Positions 1 through 9,767 of a DNA stretch of 64,000 nucleotides are shown piece after piece (positions within the stretch are counted from its first letter, which is position 1; the number at the start of each line of letters is the position of its first letter). Under the pieces are notes generated by a model that was not told where the DNA came from, did no database searches, and was given only the letters and a program-made list of their open reading frames with translations. The stretch lies in the NCBI RefSeq assembly GCF_003226255.1, contig NZ_QJST01000001.1, positions 248,001 to 312,000 on the forward strand, given 5' to 3'. Source of the DNA: Idiomarina fontislapidosi (GTDB lineage Bacteria > Pseudomonadota > Gammaproteobacteria > Enterobacterales > Alteromonadaceae). A program made the translations under genes and the position numbers.

Positions 1-428
1 TCGCGTTCGCGCGTTTTCGCCAAGGCAAAGTTAGGATCGTCTTGATAGTCGCGTGCAACTTCAACCTGGCCGTCATATTCGGTTTGACCTTCGCGAACGA
101 CTTGATAGTTAATCTGGTATATCAATTCGTATTCTGCGACCTGACCACTCTCAAACAATGACAGCGTGCGGCGCTCCAGTCCATCGGATAGCACGCGGAT
201 GACGGTTGTCGATGAGCGGGTGCTCGCATCAACCACCTGAATTCCCGCTGTAAGTAGGCGTTGTGTCAGGCTTGCTTCCAACTCTAAAGAGTCAATACTA
301 TCAAGGCGAACCGCTTGTAAGTTGGTCGGCAATTGATAACTGTCTCGAAGTTGGAAACTACAGCCATTGAGCCCGCTTAACATAAGCAGGCTCAACAGTA
401 GGGCTGTGATGCGTTGCAGTGAGGTCAT
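1..428 (-). CDS. lptE: LPS-assembly lipoprotein LptE, 3' end outside the window
   Basis: LptE plugs the LptD barrel and helps insert lipopolysaccharide into the outer membrane. Translating the minus strand from the ATG at 428 gives a hydrophobic leader ending in a lipobox (GLNGC, lipidated Cys near residue 23), followed by a mature part with the usual FQLRDSYQLP-type opening of the family. The frame stays open to base 1, so about 142 codons are visible and the C-terminus is missing. The start codon lies one base after the leuS stop, so the two genes are almost certainly translationally coupled. leuS-lptE(-holA) is the standard gammaproteobacterial order. The identification rests on the lipobox, the N-terminal sequence and this position. 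Confidence 0.88.
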   Translation of the reverse strand, partial: MTSLQRITALLLSLLMLSGLNGCSFQLRDSYQLPTNLQAVRLDSIDSLELEASLTQRLLTAGIQVVDASTRSSTTVIRVLSDGLERRTLSLFESGQVAEYELIYQINYQVVREGQTEYDGQVEVARDYQDDPNFALAKTRER

Positions 429-429
429 A

Positions 430-3009
430 TTAACTCACCACGATATTGAAGATTTTACCAGGCACGTAAATCTTCTTACGAATCGTTTTGCCATCGGTGT
501 ACTTCTGCACCGCTTCGTCAGCCAACACCAATGATTGAACTTCTTCCTCACTTGCGGTCGCAGAAATGGTCAGTTTTGCGCGCACTTTACCGTTAACCTG
601 CACGACGATAAGCTTTTCATCTTCGACCAACGCACTGTCATCCACATGCGGCCAGTCTGCGAAAATCAGACTGTCTTGGTGGCCCAATTGCTCCCATAAG
701 TGTTCGCAAATGTGCGGTGTAATCGGTGCGAGCATACGGACCATGGCATCAATGGCTTCGCCCATTACCACGCGGTCCGATTCGCTTTGCATCGGCGCCT
801 TTTGCAAGTGGTTGAGTAATTCCATGATCGCTGCAATCGCGGTATTAAAATGCTGTCGACGACCCATGTCATCGCTGACTTTAGCGATCGTCTTGTGCAG
901 TTCGCGGCGTAATGCTTTTTGATCTTTACTCAGATCAACGTCTGAGTCGTGATAGCCGCCTGCCTCAATGAAATCATACGCCAGCTTCCAAACTCGACGG
1001 AGGAACCGTTGAGCGCCTTCGACACCTGAGTCTGACCATTCAAGGGTCATCTCGGGTGGTGCAGCAAACATCATAAATAAACGGACCGTGTCAGCGCCAT
1101 AACGCTCGACCATGGTTTGCGGGTCGATACCGTTATTCTTCGACTTTGACATTTTGCTCATGCCAGCGATTTCAACAGGTTGCCCATCTTCTTTATGACG
1201 TGCAGAAATTACGCCACCCTTGTCATCTTTTTCGAGTTCGACATCGAGTGGAGAGATCCATTGCTTACCACCTTTCTCGTCTTCGCGGTAGAAGCTGTCG
1301 GCGAGTACCATGCCTTGACATAGCAAACGTTTAAACGGCTCGTCAGACTCGACTAGACCGGTATCACGCAATAGTTTGTGGAAGAAACGCGCGTACAATA
1401 AGTGCAGAATCGCGTGTTCAATACCGCCAATGTATTGGTCAACAGGCAACCAGTAGTTCGCTTTTTCAGGATCCAGCATGGCATCATCAGTTTGCGCGCT
1501 ACAGTAGCGGGCGTAGTACCAAGACGACTCCATAAAGGTGTCAAACGTATCTGTCTCATGCTCAGCAGGCTGACCTTGATACTCGGTTTTGCGCCATTCA
1601 GGATCCGCTTTAATCGGCGAGGTAACACCATCCATTGTGACATCTTCTGGTAAGCGCACAGGGAGCTGGTCTTCAGGGACAGGCACTGATTCGCCGTTGG
1701 CTAAATTAAGCATAGGGATAGGCGTTCCCCAATAACGCTGACGTGATACGCCCCAATCGCGTAAGCGATAGTTAACGCTACGCTCACCGACACCACGCTG
1801 TTCCAGTACGTCGGCAATTGCGTCAAATGCTTGCTGCGAAGACATGCCGTTGTACTCAGCCGAGTTAATGACTTTGCCTTTTTCCGTGATAGCAGCTTGG
1901 CTGATATCACCTTCACCACTAAAGGGTTCAATAACCGGTACGATAGGGAGCTGATACTTGCTCGCGAACTCCCAGTCGCGTTGGTCATGTCCTGGTACTG
2001 CCATGACTGCGCCCGAGCCGTAATCCATCAGTACGAAGTTCGCGACCCAAACAGGAATTTCCTCGCCGGTCATCGGGTGAATCGCACGGATGCCGGTGTC
2101 CATTCCCAGTTTTTCCATCGTCGCGATATCGGCTTCAGCGACTTTACTGTTCTTGCACTGCTCAATAAATTCAGCCAGTTGCGGGTTGTTTTTGGCCGCC
2201 TCGCGCGCGAGCGGATGCTGCGCTGCAAGACCCATATAAGTGACACCGTAAATCGTGTCAGGACGGGTCGTGTAGACGTTAATCGACTGATCACTGTTAG
2301 CCACTTTAAAGTCAATCGCTAAGCCTTCAGAACGACCAATCCAATTACGTTGCATTGCCTTGACCTGTTCTGGCCAGCCATCGAGCTGTTCGAGATCGGC
2401 AAGCAACTCATCTGCGTAATCGGTAATTTTAATAAACCACTGCGGGATTTCTTTCTGCTCAACTTTGGCACCGCTGCGCCAACCGCGACCATCAATGACT
2501 TGCTCGTTGGCCAAAACGGTTTGATCGACGGGATCCCAGTTTACAGTCGCGTTTTTCTTATAAACCAAGCCTTTTTCGTACAACTTAGTAAAGAACCATT
2601 GCTCCCAGCGGTAATACTCGGGCGAGCAGGTGGCGACTTCGCGATGCCAGTCGTATCCAAAACCCAATCGTTTGAGTTGCTCGCGCATGTATTCAATGTT
2701 TTGGTAAGTCCATTTAGCAGGCGCTGTTTTGTTTTGGATAGCGGCGTTTTCAGCAGGTAGACCAAATGCATCCCAACCCATAGGTTGCAGAACGTTTTTG
2801 CCTTGCATTCGTTGGTAGCGAGAAACAACATCACCCAGTGTGTAGTTACGCACATGACCCATATGGAGCTTGCCACTTGGGTATGGGAACATCGAGAGAC
2901 AGTAGAACTTCTCTTTATCTGGTTGTTCGGTGACTTCGAACACTTTGTTTTCTTGCCAACGCTGTTGAATGGCTTGTTCTATCGCGGACGGGTTGTATTG
3001 TTCTTGCAT
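430..3009 (-). CDS. leuS: Leucyl-tRNA synthetase
   Basis: This cytoplasmic class I synthetase charges tRNA-Leu with leucine. The 859 residues match the family length (about 860). The HIGH-type signature reads HMGH at residues 49-52 and the KMSKS loop is intact near residue 620. Between them lies the large CP1 editing domain, and the C-terminal anticodon-binding region ends in a lysine-rich tail. The gene is preceded by a small membrane-protein gene and lnt, and followed within one base by lptE, in one minus-strand operon. Two of its substrate tRNAs, Leu(CAG) and Leu(TAG), are encoded at 10938..11323. No anomaly seen. Confidence 0.98.
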   Translation of the reverse strand: MQEQYNPSAIEQAIQQRWQENKVFEVTEQPDKEKFYCLSMFPYPSGKLHMGHVRNYTLGDVVSRYQRMQGKNVLQPMGWDAFGLPAENAAIQNKTAPAKWTYQNIEYMREQLKRLGFGYDWHREVATCSPEYYRWEQWFFTKLYEKGLVYKKNATVNWDPVDQTVLANEQVIDGRGWRSGAKVEQKEIPQWFIKITDYADELLADLEQLDGWPEQVKAMQRNWIGRSEGLAIDFKVANSDQSINVYTTRPDTIYGVTYMGLAAQHPLAREAAKNNPQLAEFIEQCKNSKVAEADIATMEKLGMDTGIRAIHPMTGEEIPVWVANFVLMDYGSGAVMAVPGHDQRDWEFASKYQLPIVPVIEPFSGEGDISQAAITEKGKVINSAEYNGMSSQQAFDAIADVLEQRGVGERSVNYRLRDWGVSRQRYWGTPIPMLNLANGESVPVPEDQLPVRLPEDVTMDGVTSPIKADPEWRKTEYQGQPAEHETDTFDTFMESSWYYARYCSAQTDDAMLDPEKANYWLPVDQYIGGIEHAILHLLYARFFHKLLRDTGLVESDEPFKRLLCQGMVLADSFYREDEKGGKQWISPLDVELEKDDKGGVISARHKEDGQPVEIAGMSKMSKSKNNGIDPQTMVERYGADTVRLFMMFAAPPEMTLEWSDSGVEGAQRFLRRVWKLAYDFIEAGGYHDSDVDLSKDQKALRRELHKTIAKVSDDMGRRQHFNTAIAAIMELLNHLQKAPMQSESDRVVMGEAIDAMVRMLAPITPHICEHLWEQLGHQDSLIFADWPHVDDSALVEDEKLIVVQVNGKVRAKLTISATASEEEVQSLVLADEAVQKYTDGKTIRKKIYVPGKIFNIVVS

Positions 3010-3068
3010 AGGTCGTTTTATATCCGATATCTGTTACTGCAAAGTCAGGCGGCAGAACCGCCTTCGAA

Positions 3069-3266
3069 TTAGCTAATGGCGTACCACATCACAAACATGA
3101 TGACTAAGCCAGCTACGCCAAAAAATGAAAACTCAAAACGCTGGCGCTGACGCACCTCTGAGTCATCGGTTGGCGTTGCTAAAAAGAACATTGCTAGGCT
3201 CGTGAGACCCAAGCCACCTGAAGCAACGAGGACTGCAAAGAGAATGGCATCGAGAATGTTTTCCAT
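3069..3266 (-). CDS. Small two-helix inner-membrane protein, unknown function
   Basis: A 65-residue protein between lnt and leuS on the same strand, about 32 bases from lnt and 59 from leuS. It has a hydrophobic helix at about residues 5-29, a charged loop (TPTDDSEVRQRQRFEF) and a second helix at about 46-64. There is no signal-peptidase site. An AGGAAAAGAAGT stretch just upstream of the ATG gives a plausible ribosome site. I do not recognise the family. Its conserved-looking operon position and membrane topology argue that it is a real gene rather than a chance frame. A link to lipoprotein or LPS maturation would be guesswork. Confidence 0.72.
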   Translation of the reverse strand: MENILDAILFAVLVASGGLGLTSLAMFFLATPTDDSEVRQRQRFEFSFFGVAGLVIMFVMWYAIS

Positions 3267-3298
3267 GACTTCTTTTCCTATTTACCCAATTAACACGA

Positions 3299-4879
3299 TT
3301 ATTGTACTGATTTTTCCTGCGACTGACCACGGTCACCGCGATTAAATAGCCTGACTAACGGTAGTAGTGATAATACAGCAAGCAGATAAGCAGGCGCGTT
3401 ACCTAAGCGCTGGAACCAGGTGGTGCCCGTAACCACCGGCATTTCTGCCGACACGGTCGTAGCTTGGAACTGAGGTGCTATTGCTATAATGCGCCCAAAT
3501 TCATCGGTAAGCGCGCTGACACCATTGTTGGTTGCCCGGATAAGGGGACGACCGAGTTCCATTGCGCGCATACGAGCGATTTGCATATGTTGCCATGGAC
3601 CGTGGGAGTCACCAAACCAAGTGTCATTACTAACGGTGATTAGATAGTCCGTATCATTGGTGACATTGGCGCGCACTTGATCGGCAAATACGATTTCATA
3701 GCAAATGGCTGCCGCTAAGCGATGACCATTGGCAAGCAGATTGGGTTGTGTGTATTCACCGCGCTGAAATGACGACATCGGTAGATTAAATAAAGGCGCG
3801 ATAGGGCGCAATAAGTCCTCAAACGGAACGAACTCACCGATGGGCAATAAATGATGTTTTTGATAGCGATTACTGCTGCCATATTGGTACGGTGTATCAA
3901 AGCCATCAAGGCCTGATTCATCACCTAACACGAGCAGGGTATTATAAAATTCATCGCGAGTGGTTTGGTAATCAATAATCCCGGAAATCAGTGCTGCACC
4001 GTTCATCGCCGCTGACTGATCAATGGTGGTCAATACATCATCTGCGTAGGGTTCAAGCGCAGTGATGGCTGACTCAGGCCAAACGATGATATCGTGCTGG
4101 TAGTGGGGGCGCGTCAGATCAAGGTAGCGTAAAATATTTGGCCATTGCTGATCAGCTTGCCATTTTAAGCTCTGTGAAATATTGCCCTGAACCAACAGAA
4201 CCGATGTTGTTGTGTCGCTGCGCTGCAAAGGCTGAAGCTTGGGCAACACATAGCTGGCAGTAAAGAATACCATTATCAGTAGCACGGTATACACACGATG
4301 GTGTAATGCACCCTTGACCGCTGCAGCTAGCGAAAGCGCAATAAACCAAATGACCGCGGTAAGACCGTGTTGTCCGATACTCGATGCGAGACCGCCGAGC
4401 CAGGCATCGGTCTGCGTGTAACCCAATTGCAGCCATGGAAAGCCGGTAAATAGCCAGCCGCGAAGCCACTCAAAGGCAAGCCAAATAAGCACCAGACTAA
4501 AATAGGCGAAAGGCGTTTTTTCGGTCAGTTTTCGCCAGCTGTAAAATGCTAAGCCAGGGAACAGTGAAAGATACGCAATTAATAGCCCCAGCACGGCGAT
4601 ATCCGCCAGCAGTGGCATGCCACCGTAGGTATCAATACTGACCAGAATCCAGCTCAAGCCGACGCCAAGCCAGCCTAAACCGAAGAAAAAGCCGGCGCGA
4701 AACGCCTGTTTAGCGCTCAGCGATTTAACCATCAGTACCACACAGGGCAGTACTAACAAGGGTAAGTATGAGAGCGTGAAAGGTGAGTAGGCAAATGTGA
4801 GTGATGCGCCAAGTAGCATTAACACCACGTGTCTCAGCCACCCATTATTGTACAGCGCATCACGCAGTTTTTGCATCAC
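3299..4879 (-). CDS. lnt: Apolipoprotein N-acyltransferase Lnt
   Basis: Lnt adds the third acyl chain to lipoproteins on the periplasmic side of the inner membrane. The 526-residue protein has about six N-terminal membrane segments, a periplasmic nitrilase-like domain and a final C-terminal helix. The catalytic triad is visible: Glu in WPESAI (about residue 266), Lys in the RYQKHHLLPIGEFVPFE stretch and Cys in AAICYEIVF (about residue 391). The start overlaps the corC stop by four bases (ATGA type), so corC-lnt are coupled. Lipoproteins LptE, LolB, entericidin, RcsF-like, TadD-like and the S41 protease in this window are potential substrates. Confidence 0.96.
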   Translation of the reverse strand: MMQKLRDALYNNGWLRHVVLMLLGASLTFAYSPFTLSYLPLLVLPCVVLMVKSLSAKQAFRAGFFFGLGWLGVGLSWILVSIDTYGGMPLLADIAVLGLLIAYLSLFPGLAFYSWRKLTEKTPFAYFSLVLIWLAFEWLRGWLFTGFPWLQLGYTQTDAWLGGLASSIGQHGLTAVIWFIALSLAAAVKGALHHRVYTVLLIMVFFTASYVLPKLQPLQRSDTTTSVLLVQGNISQSLKWQADQQWPNILRYLDLTRPHYQHDIIVWPESAITALEPYADDVLTTIDQSAAMNGAALISGIIDYQTTRDEFYNTLLVLGDESGLDGFDTPYQYGSSNRYQKHHLLPIGEFVPFEDLLRPIAPLFNLPMSSFQRGEYTQPNLLANGHRLAAAICYEIVFADQVRANVTNDTDYLITVSNDTWFGDSHGPWQHMQIARMRAMELGRPLIRATNNGVSALTDEFGRIIAIAPQFQATTVSAEMPVVTGTTWFQRLGNAPAYLLAVLSLLPLVRLFNRGDRGQSQEKSVQ

Positions 4880-5760
4880 CCCTGCGATTCCTCAGAGGTT
4901 GCAGTCGGCGCGGGAGGGGTCACCTGCAGCTGCTGAATGCGACGTTTATCGGCACTAGTCACTTTAAAGGTAAAGCCACCTAAGTTAATTTCTTCACCCG
5001 GTTGGGGCAAATGACCAAAGCCATGCGCCACTAAACCACCGACCGTATCGATTTCATCATCGGCAAAATCACTATTAAAGTGATCGTTAAAATCTTCGAT
5101 CGTGGTGAGTGCTTTAACCGAGTACTTCGAGGCACTTAAGCGCTTGATATCCGCTTTTTCATCGTCATTATGGTCGGTTTCGTCTTCAATCTCGCCGACA
5201 ATTTCTTCCAAAATGTCTTCGATAGTGACAAGTCCTGACACACCACCGTATTCATCGACAACGATCGCCATATGGTAGCGATTTGAACGAAACTCTTTAA
5301 GGAGTACGTCCACGCGTTTGCTTTCAGGGACGATCACCGCCGGTCGCATGACTTCGGACAAGGAGAACGTTTCATCGGTGAAGTTAAAGCCGAAACTGAG
5401 TAAGTCTTTTGCCAGTAGAATCCCTTCGACATGGTCTTTATTGTCGGTAACGACGGGGTAACGACTGTGTTGTGATTCAATTACGATAGGCAGAAACTCT
5501 TCGACGCTTTGGTGAATATCAATGGTCACCATCTGCGAGCGTGGAATCATAATATCCCGAACTTTAAGCTCAGCGACATCAAGCACGCCTTCAATCATTT
5601 CTTTCGTATCGTTATCGATCAGGTCGCGTTCTTCTGCGTCCTGAATTAAATCGACAAGTTCTTCTCTGCTCTTCGGCTCTCCAGCGAAAACCTGCAACAA
5701 TTTAGCTGCCCAAGATTTTTGCGAAGAGCCGCTGGCTGAGTGGGGATTGTCGTCGCTCAT
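4876..5760 (-). CDS. corC: CorC/HlyC family CBS-domain protein
   Basis: A 294-residue cytosolic protein of the CorC type, linked in enterobacteria to magnesium and cobalt efflux. An acidic N-terminal segment (RDLIDNDTKEMIEGVL, RDIMIPRSQMV) leads into two CBS domains at about residues 70-190, then a transporter-associated domain at about 205-280. There is no membrane domain, which separates it from the YfjD/CNNM proteins. It sits between ybeY (18 bases away) and lnt (four-base overlap), the usual order. The exact transport role is debated, so only the family and position are firm. Confidence 0.93.
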   Translation of the reverse strand: MSDDNPHSASGSSQKSWAAKLLQVFAGEPKSREELVDLIQDAEERDLIDNDTKEMIEGVLDVAELKVRDIMIPRSQMVTIDIHQSVEEFLPIVIESQHSRYPVVTDNKDHVEGILLAKDLLSFGFNFTDETFSLSEVMRPAVIVPESKRVDVLLKEFRSNRYHMAIVVDEYGGVSGLVTIEDILEEIVGEIEDETDHNDDEKADIKRLSASKYSVKALTTIEDFNDHFNSDFADDEIDTVGGLVAHGFGHLPQPGEEINLGGFTFKVTSADKRRIQQLQVTPPAPTATSEESQG

Positions 5761-5778
5761 TCAGAGTGTTGCTCCGTG

Positions 5779-6249
5779 TTAATGATTAATTTGGTAAGGA
5801 TCAGGAATCTCAAGGCGAGCAAGGGCTTCGGTTTCGATGCGCTCCATCTGCTCGGCCTCGTCATCTTCGATATGATCGTACCCTAAAAGGTGCAGAGTAC
5901 CGTGTATCACCATATGCGTCCAGTGATGCATGAGTGGTTTCTGCTGCTCATCAGCCTCGCGTTCAACCACCTTAGCGCAGATCACCAAATCCCCGAGTAA
6001 AGGGATAGGCATCTCAATGGGGGCTTCGAACGGAAACGATAAAACATTGGTCGCGTAGTCTTTGCCGCGATAATCATGATTGAGACTACGTCCTTCTTCT
6101 TCGTCGACGATGCGGACCGTTAGTTCTGCATCGTCTGCTTGATAGCCTGCAAGCTCAAGCGCGGTTGCCACCCAGTGTTCAATATCCGTTTGCTCGGGTA
6201 GCGCTTGTGTTGCCTGGCAGGCAACCTGATAGTCAGCTTGAACGTTCAC
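5779..6249 (-). CDS. ybeY: Endoribonuclease YbeY
   Basis: YbeY is a zinc-dependent single-strand RNase needed for 16S rRNA 3' maturation and ribosome quality control. The metal motif [11 protein letters not shown] (H-x3-H-x5-H) is intact near the C-terminus. I take the GTG at 6249 as the start: it has an AGGAG 5 bases upstream and yields 156 residues, the family length. The longer open frame up to 6381 is excluded because it would be an antisense-free extension inside phoH with no homology-like sequence. The chosen start overlaps phoH by 17 bases, consistent with the conserved phoH-ybeY pair. Confidence 0.95.
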   Translation of the reverse strand: MNVQADYQVACQATQALPEQTDIEHWVATALELAGYQADDAELTVRIVDEEEGRSLNHDYRGKDYATNVLSFPFEAPIEMPIPLLGDLVICAKVVEREADEQQKPLMHHWTHMVIHGTLHLLGYDHIEDDEAEQMERIETEALARLEIPDPYQINH

Positions 6250-7240
6250 GGCGCTCCTGTCCTGTATCAAATTCTTCGTAGGCTTGAACGATGCGCTGGA
6301 CAACAGGGTGACGCACGACATCGCCGGCTTGGAAGAAGGTGAAACTGATATCAGAGACCTGACTGAGTACCTCAATCGCATGGCGTAAGCCTGAACGTTG
6401 GCCTCTTGGTAAGTCTATTTGTGTGATATCGCCGGTGATGACCGCTTTCGAGTTGAAGCCAATACGCGTGAGGAACATCTTCATTTGTTCCATCGTGGTA
6501 TTTTGGCTTTCATCCAAGATGATAAATGCATCATTGAGTGTACGGCCACGCATATAAGCTAAGGGAGCCACCTCGATGACGTTACGCTCGATCAGTTTTT
6601 CAACCTTTTCAAAACCGAGCATTTCAAACAATGCATCGTATAAAGGGCGTAAGTACGGATCGACTTTTTGTGCTAGATCGCCGGGTAAAAAACCGAGTTT
6701 TTCACCGGCTTCTACTGCCGGGCGAGTGAGTAGAATACGGCGAATCTCTTGGCGTTCGAGTGCATCGACCGCACAGGCTACAGCCAGGTAGGTTTTACCG
6801 GTACCGGCAGGACCAATGCCAAAATTAACATCGTGAGCCAAAATGGAGCGCACATAACCCGCTTGGTTATGGTTACGCGGCTTGATAAGTCCGCGCTTGG
6901 TCTTAATATGCGTCATCTTCTCAGCAGCGGGATCGGTGTTGTCTTGTTCAAGCACCTTAGCCTGCTGAATCGCGAGATGCACTTGTTGCGGTTCGACATG
7001 ACCGTCTTTGCCTTTGACCGTCGCGGTCTCGACATACAAATCGCGCAGAATATTCTGCACGGCCGCTACGGTATGCGCGTGGCCAATTAAACGGAAGTGG
7101 TGACCGCGGTGGGTAATTTCCACACCAAGACGACGCTCAATGTGCTTGAGGTTTTCGTCGAAAGGACCACAGAGATTAGAGAGCCGACGTAAATCCGTCG
7201 GCTCCAATTCAAATTCAATAGTTTCGGTACGTTGACTCAA
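6233..7240 (-). CDS. ybeZ: PhoH-like ATPase YbeZ
   Basis: A cytoplasmic P-loop ATPase of the PhoH family that partners YbeY in RNA metabolism. The 335-residue protein has an N-terminal KH-like RNA-binding region, then a Walker A motif GPAGTGKT (about residue 143) and a Walker B-like ILDESQNTT. The segment [16 protein letters not shown] is a family hallmark. It follows miaB after 23 bases and overlaps ybeY. Function is inferred from the conserved miaB-phoH-ybeY-corC-lnt cluster; biochemical activity of the family is still only partly defined. Confidence 0.95.
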   Translation of the reverse strand: MSQRTETIEFELEPTDLRRLSNLCGPFDENLKHIERRLGVEITHRGHHFRLIGHAHTVAAVQNILRDLYVETATVKGKDGHVEPQQVHLAIQQAKVLEQDNTDPAAEKMTHIKTKRGLIKPRNHNQAGYVRSILAHDVNFGIGPAGTGKTYLAVACAVDALERQEIRRILLTRPAVEAGEKLGFLPGDLAQKVDPYLRPLYDALFEMLGFEKVEKLIERNVIEVAPLAYMRGRTLNDAFIILDESQNTTMEQMKMFLTRIGFNSKAVITGDITQIDLPRGQRSGLRHAIEVLSQVSDISFTFFQAGDVVRHPVVQRIVQAYEEFDTGQERRERSS

Positions 7241-7263
7241 TCGAATCCTCTTCTTTGCTAGTG

Positions 7264-8694
7264 CTAAGGTACGACTCGAGCAACACCTAATGGGTCGGGT
7301 TCTTCCGCCTTATTGCGTTGCAGAATCGTTTCTGGCGCGGTGTCAATTCGAAGGCCCATATCGGCTTCTTCGCGAATTAAATCACCTCTGAGTGAATTCG
7401 GTAACACTTCGGTGATTTTGACATCGACAAACTTTCCAATCATATGGGGTTGCCCTACGAAATTTACAACCCGGTTATTTTCAGTACGACCTGAAAGCTC
7501 CATTGGGTTCTTTTTCGATGGCCCAGTCACCAAGATACGTTGTTCAGTATCCATCATACGGCGTGCATGCGCCATTGATTGTTGGTTAAGACGTTGCTGC
7601 AATAGTTGTAAGCGTTGCTTCTTAGTCGCTTCGCTGACGTCATCTGGTAAATCCGCAGCCGGCGTGCCAGGACGTGCACTGTAGATAAAGCTGAAGCTCA
7701 TATCAAAGTCGATGGCTTGAATCAGATCCATTGTTGCTTGGAAATCCGCATCGGTTTCACCTGGAAAGCCAATGATAAAGTCTGATGACATGGCGATATC
7801 CGGGCGTGCTTTTTTCAATGCACGGATTTTCGACTTATATTCAAGTGCCGTGTGTCCACGCTTCATCATGGTCAGTACCCGGTCAGAACCGCTTTGCACA
7901 GGCAAGTGCAAGTGGCTCACCAGTTCTGGAATGGTTTTATAGGCCTCAATGATATCGTCGGTAAACTCGACCGGGTGCGACGTCGTGTAACGAATACGGT
8001 CGATGCCATCGATCGCGGCTACAAGGTGCAGTAATTCAGCAAAACGACATACGGAGCCATCAAAGTGCTCGCCACGGAATGCATTGACGTTTTGACCGAG
8101 CAGGTTCACCTCACGCACGCCTTGTTCAGCCAGTTGTGCGATTTCATAGATCACATCGTCGACAGGGCGGCTGACTTCTTCACCCCGCGTGTACGGCACT
8201 ACACAGAATGAACAATACTTAGAGCAACCTTCCATGATGGAGACGAACGCACTCGCACCTTCGGCTTTTGGATCAGGCAGGCGATCGAATTTCTCGATTT
8301 CTGGAAATGAGATGTCGATCATGGGCTGATGATCTGAGCCCACTTGCTTTACCATTTCAGGTAAGCGATGCAAGGTTTGTGGACCAAACACGATATCAAC
8401 GAATGGCGCACGGGCACGAATGGCATCACCTTCTTGCGAGGCAACACAGCCACCAACGCCGATTAACAAGTCGGGGTTTGCTTGTTTTAAATGCTTCCAG
8501 CGTCCGAGCTGATGGAACACCTTTTCTTGAGCTTTCTCACGAATCGAGCACGTGTTCAGCAGGATAAGGTCAGCCTCTTCGGCTTCTTCGGTCAGTTCAT
8601 AGCCGTGTGTCGAATTGAGTAGATCGGCCATCTTGGTCGAATCGTACTCGTTCATCTGACAACCCCAGGTTTTTACGTATAACTTTTTGCTCAT
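7264..8694 (-). CDS. miaB: tRNA-2-methylthio-N6-dimethylallyladenosine synthase MiaB
   Basis: This radical-SAM methylthiotransferase converts i6A37 to ms2i6A37 in tRNAs reading UNN codons. The 476-residue protein has the N-terminal UPF0004 cluster ligands (Cys at about residues 12, 49 and 83), the radical-SAM triad GCSKYCSFC at about 157-164 and a C-terminal TRAM domain. It heads the minus-strand operon running to lptE. A promoter is predicted at 8743..8772. Length and all six cysteines are as expected. Confidence 0.97.
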   Translation of the reverse strand: MSKKLYVKTWGCQMNEYDSTKMADLLNSTHGYELTEEAEEADLILLNTCSIREKAQEKVFHQLGRWKHLKQANPDLLIGVGGCVASQEGDAIRARAPFVDIVFGPQTLHRLPEMVKQVGSDHQPMIDISFPEIEKFDRLPDPKAEGASAFVSIMEGCSKYCSFCVVPYTRGEEVSRPVDDVIYEIAQLAEQGVREVNLLGQNVNAFRGEHFDGSVCRFAELLHLVAAIDGIDRIRYTTSHPVEFTDDIIEAYKTIPELVSHLHLPVQSGSDRVLTMMKRGHTALEYKSKIRALKKARPDIAMSSDFIIGFPGETDADFQATMDLIQAIDFDMSFSFIYSARPGTPAADLPDDVSEATKKQRLQLLQQRLNQQSMAHARRMMDTEQRILVTGPSKKNPMELSGRTENNRVVNFVGQPHMIGKFVDVKITEVLPNSLRGDLIREEADMGLRIDTAPETILQRNKAEEPDPLGVARVVP

Positions 8695-8742
8695 GGTGAC
8701 TCAATCAATTGCTGGAATTTGGAAACTTCAAATTGGGCGCGT

Positions 8743-8772
8743 ATTTTACCTGTTCTATTGGGTAAAAGCCAA
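8743..8772 (-). promoter_or_regulatory. Predicted sigma-70 promoter of the miaB operon
   Basis: On the minus strand TTGGCT (8767-8772) is followed after 18 bases by TAAAAT (8743-8748), then a GC-rich ACGCGCC discriminator. The start codon of miaB is 49 bases downstream of the -10 box. The GC-rich discriminator suggests growth-rate or ppGpp sensitivity, as expected for a translation-related operon. Prediction by eye only. Confidence 0.5.
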
Positions 8773-8782
8773 CCATACCGAC

Positions 8783-9652
8783 TTAACTTTTGCGTCTTGT
8801 TCTAATGGCGAAGTAACCTGCGATAATAATGATGACCGCACCCCAAAACATATGCCAAGCGACAGCCTCATCAAAGTATAAATAGCCCAGTAGTGCGGCA
8901 AACATGACTGAAGTGTAGGTGAACACGCCGACTTTAGCCGGTGGCGCGATGGAAAACGCCCGCGTCATGGCGAGTTGACCGTATACCGCTAATGACCCCA
9001 TCGCGATGACACCGAGCCAGTCCTCGTAGGGCATAGGTTGCCACAGCCAAAACAGCGGAATGGCGCTAGCAAAGGTGGCGTAGGTCGAAAAGTAAAATAC
9101 AATCTTGCTGGTTGATTCTGTCACCGACATTTTACGGATAACGGTTTTAGTGAATGCAGCAAACACCGCCGCAATAAAGGCAACCCCGACAATCGGTGAA
9201 ATACTGGCTTGCCAAGGGCTCAAGAAAATAAAAACCCCGACAAAGCCCAACAGAATAGCTAGCCAAGTTTGTCGAGCGACATACTCTTTAAGCCAAAGGC
9301 GTCCGATAATCGGAATCAAGAAGGGCGATAGCAGGAGCACCAACGTCGCTTGCGCCAGGGGAATGGTGGCTATTGCGAAAAAGAATAGGTACATCGCGGC
9401 AACGCCAGCGGTACCACGCAGCAGGTGTAAGCCCAACTTCTCGGTTCTCAGGGCGCTAGGACCTTTTCGTAATAACCAAGGCAGTAACACAAGAAACGCC
9501 ATCAGGTTGCGAAAGAATACCAGTTGTGCGAATGGCTGATCGTCGCTGAGGTACTTCACCAGTGCACTGACACCGGCAAAACTGGCTTCAGCAGATAGAA
9601 TCAAGCAAGAGGCAATGACTACATTTCGGGTCGATACAGCGGTCGATGACAT
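8783..9652 (-). CDS. DMT-family (EamA) membrane transporter
   Basis: A 289-residue protein with about ten hydrophobic helices arranged as two EamA repeats; the short loop between helices 5 and 6 marks the duplication. The N-terminus (SCLILSAEASFAGVSALVKYLSD) fits the first helix of drug/metabolite exporters, and the C-terminus ends in a basic RTRRKS tail facing the cytoplasm. The substrate cannot be read from the sequence. It is divergent from ubiF and 88 bases upstream of the miaB start on the same strand. Assignment to the superfamily is firm; RhaT- or SAM-type specificity is not claimed. Confidence 0.85.
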   Translation of the reverse strand: MSSTAVSTRNVVIASCLILSAEASFAGVSALVKYLSDDQPFAQLVFFRNLMAFLVLLPWLLRKGPSALRTEKLGLHLLRGTAGVAAMYLFFFAIATIPLAQATLVLLLSPFLIPIIGRLWLKEYVARQTWLAILLGFVGVFIFLSPWQASISPIVGVAFIAAVFAAFTKTVIRKMSVTESTSKIVFYFSTYATFASAIPLFWLWQPMPYEDWLGVIAMGSLAVYGQLAMTRAFSIAPPAKVGVFTYTSVMFAALLGYLYFDEAVAWHMFWGAVIIIIAGYFAIRTRRKS

Positions 9653-9767
9653 TGAGCTGGCGCAAGTGAATGGATGAGTAATACATATAGTAACGGAAAA
9701 ATCCGTGTTTTTATGTTAAAAATAGCGGTCATCAAGCGAATAAATAAAGGGTACAGGAGTGATAGCG

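Noticed and set aside
1831-2322. A 163-residue plus-strand frame inside leuS
   Set aside because: It is antisense to the strongly conserved editing domain of leuS and shows no ribosome site or recognisable motif.
6250-6381. N-terminal extension of ybeY
   Set aside because: It lies inside phoH coding sequence, lacks a ribosome site and exceeds the family length; GTG 6249 is a better start.
9693-9706. Small hairpin ACGGA-aaaa-TCCGT followed by T residues
   Set aside because: It lies in the divergent promoter region between the DMT transporter and ubiF, where a terminator makes little sense; five base pairs are too few to call an operator.
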